A stretch of DNA of 64,000 bases from Lactiplantibacillus plantarum. Its GTDB lineage: Bacteria; Bacillota; Bacilli; Lactobacillales; Lactobacillaceae. The position numbers and the translations under genes were made by a program. The DNA is taken from NCBI RefSeq assembly GCF_014131735.1, contig NZ_CP039121.1:1736001-1800000 (forward strand), read 5' to 3'. Shown piece after piece: positions 63,892 to 64,000 of the stretch. The first letter of the stretch is position 1. The number at the start of each line of letters is the position of its first letter. A model generated the notes under the pieces. It was not told the DNA's origin. It worked only from the letters and a program-made list of their open reading frames with translations, and did not search any database.

Positions 63892-64000
63892 ATGTTCAAC
63901 GTGTTTAAGAGAAAAAGCATCTGGATCAGTATGTTAGTCGCCACTATATTAATCGGATTATTTGCCTTCGCACAAGTTGGAGCTAGGAGCACAGTTAAGG
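63892..64000 (+). CDS. membrane protein, YhgE/Pip or DUF3533-like (cut by window)
   Basis: Only the first 36 codons are visible: MFNVFKRKSIWISMLVATIL then a hydrophobic run and QVGARSTVK. A short basic start, one membrane helix and an outside segment is the N-terminal layout of YhgE/Pip or DUF3533 membrane proteins, often beside TetR regulators. The ATG at 63892 follows AGGGGG. The family call is tentative. Confidence 0.5.
   Translation, partial: MFNVFKRKSIWISMLVATILIGLFAFAQVGARSTVK

Noticed and set aside
1..64000. CRISPR array, tRNA, rRNA or intact insertion sequence
   Set aside because: No regular spacer-repeat array, no tRNA-like clover leaf and no transposase were recognised on either strand.

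Overview
The window is a piece of a Lactobacillaceae chromosome, almost certainly Lactiplantibacillus plantarum or a very close relative. I infer this from recalled gene order and protein families (pfkA-pyk, dnaE, clpB, pps, a second enolase), moderate GC content, Firmicutes-type ribosome binding sites and the regulators CtsR, CcpA and Spx. No database search was run. There are no rRNA or tRNA genes, no CRISPR array and no intact insertion sequence.

Region 1 (1-33300) is a dense housekeeping block, nearly all on the minus strand. In window order it holds an ABC-F ATPase (cut by the edge), an unknown 150-aa protein, cca and dapB, a HAD phosphatase, a TPR protein, HU, then the chain ypbB-like/recQ/LysM/cmk/rpsA/der. 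Next come an FMN-riboswitch-controlled riboflavin transporter, the overlapping cluster cvfB-xerD-ribT-scpA-scpB-rluB, a DUF441 membrane protein, pfkA-pyk, dnaE, clpB under two CtsR sites, pepT, and trmK with a Nif3-like protein. The only large gap, 19.09-20.05 kb, has no convincing gene. It is packed with nested inverted repeats bounded by a 21-bp inverted repeat.

Region 2 (33300-62700) is more accessory. It has a lone Wzy-like membrane polymerase, a DrrAB-type ABC exporter divergent from a MarR regulator, PEP synthase behind a perfect CcpA (cre) box, and a MarR plus cysteine-less rhodanese pair. Further on are two lipoproteins (one tannase-like), a membrane acyltransferase, an oxidoreductase, a P3A-like ATPase downstream of the second enolase, a 14-TM MFS exporter divergent from a MarR gene, an M20 peptidase/deacylase, a CoA-disulfide-reductase/rhodanese fusion divergent from DeoR-NUDIX, an Spx paralogue, a YbgA-like protein, an SDR-like protein and a SWIM zinc-finger protein.

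Region 3 (about 62.9-64 kb) is visibly more AT-rich. It holds a TetR regulator divergent from the start of a membrane protein, possibly a transferred module.

The most interesting unexplained signals are three. The first is a promoter / small hairpin / intrinsic terminator leader just in front of the second enolase, which looks like an attenuator. The second is the structured 19.2-19.96 kb intergenic element. The third is a set of paired palindromes or repeats that look like operators for local MarR-type regulators and for the tannase-like lipoprotein. Glycolytic and gluconeogenic genes (pfkA, pyk, eno, pps) recur and each shows its own control signals.
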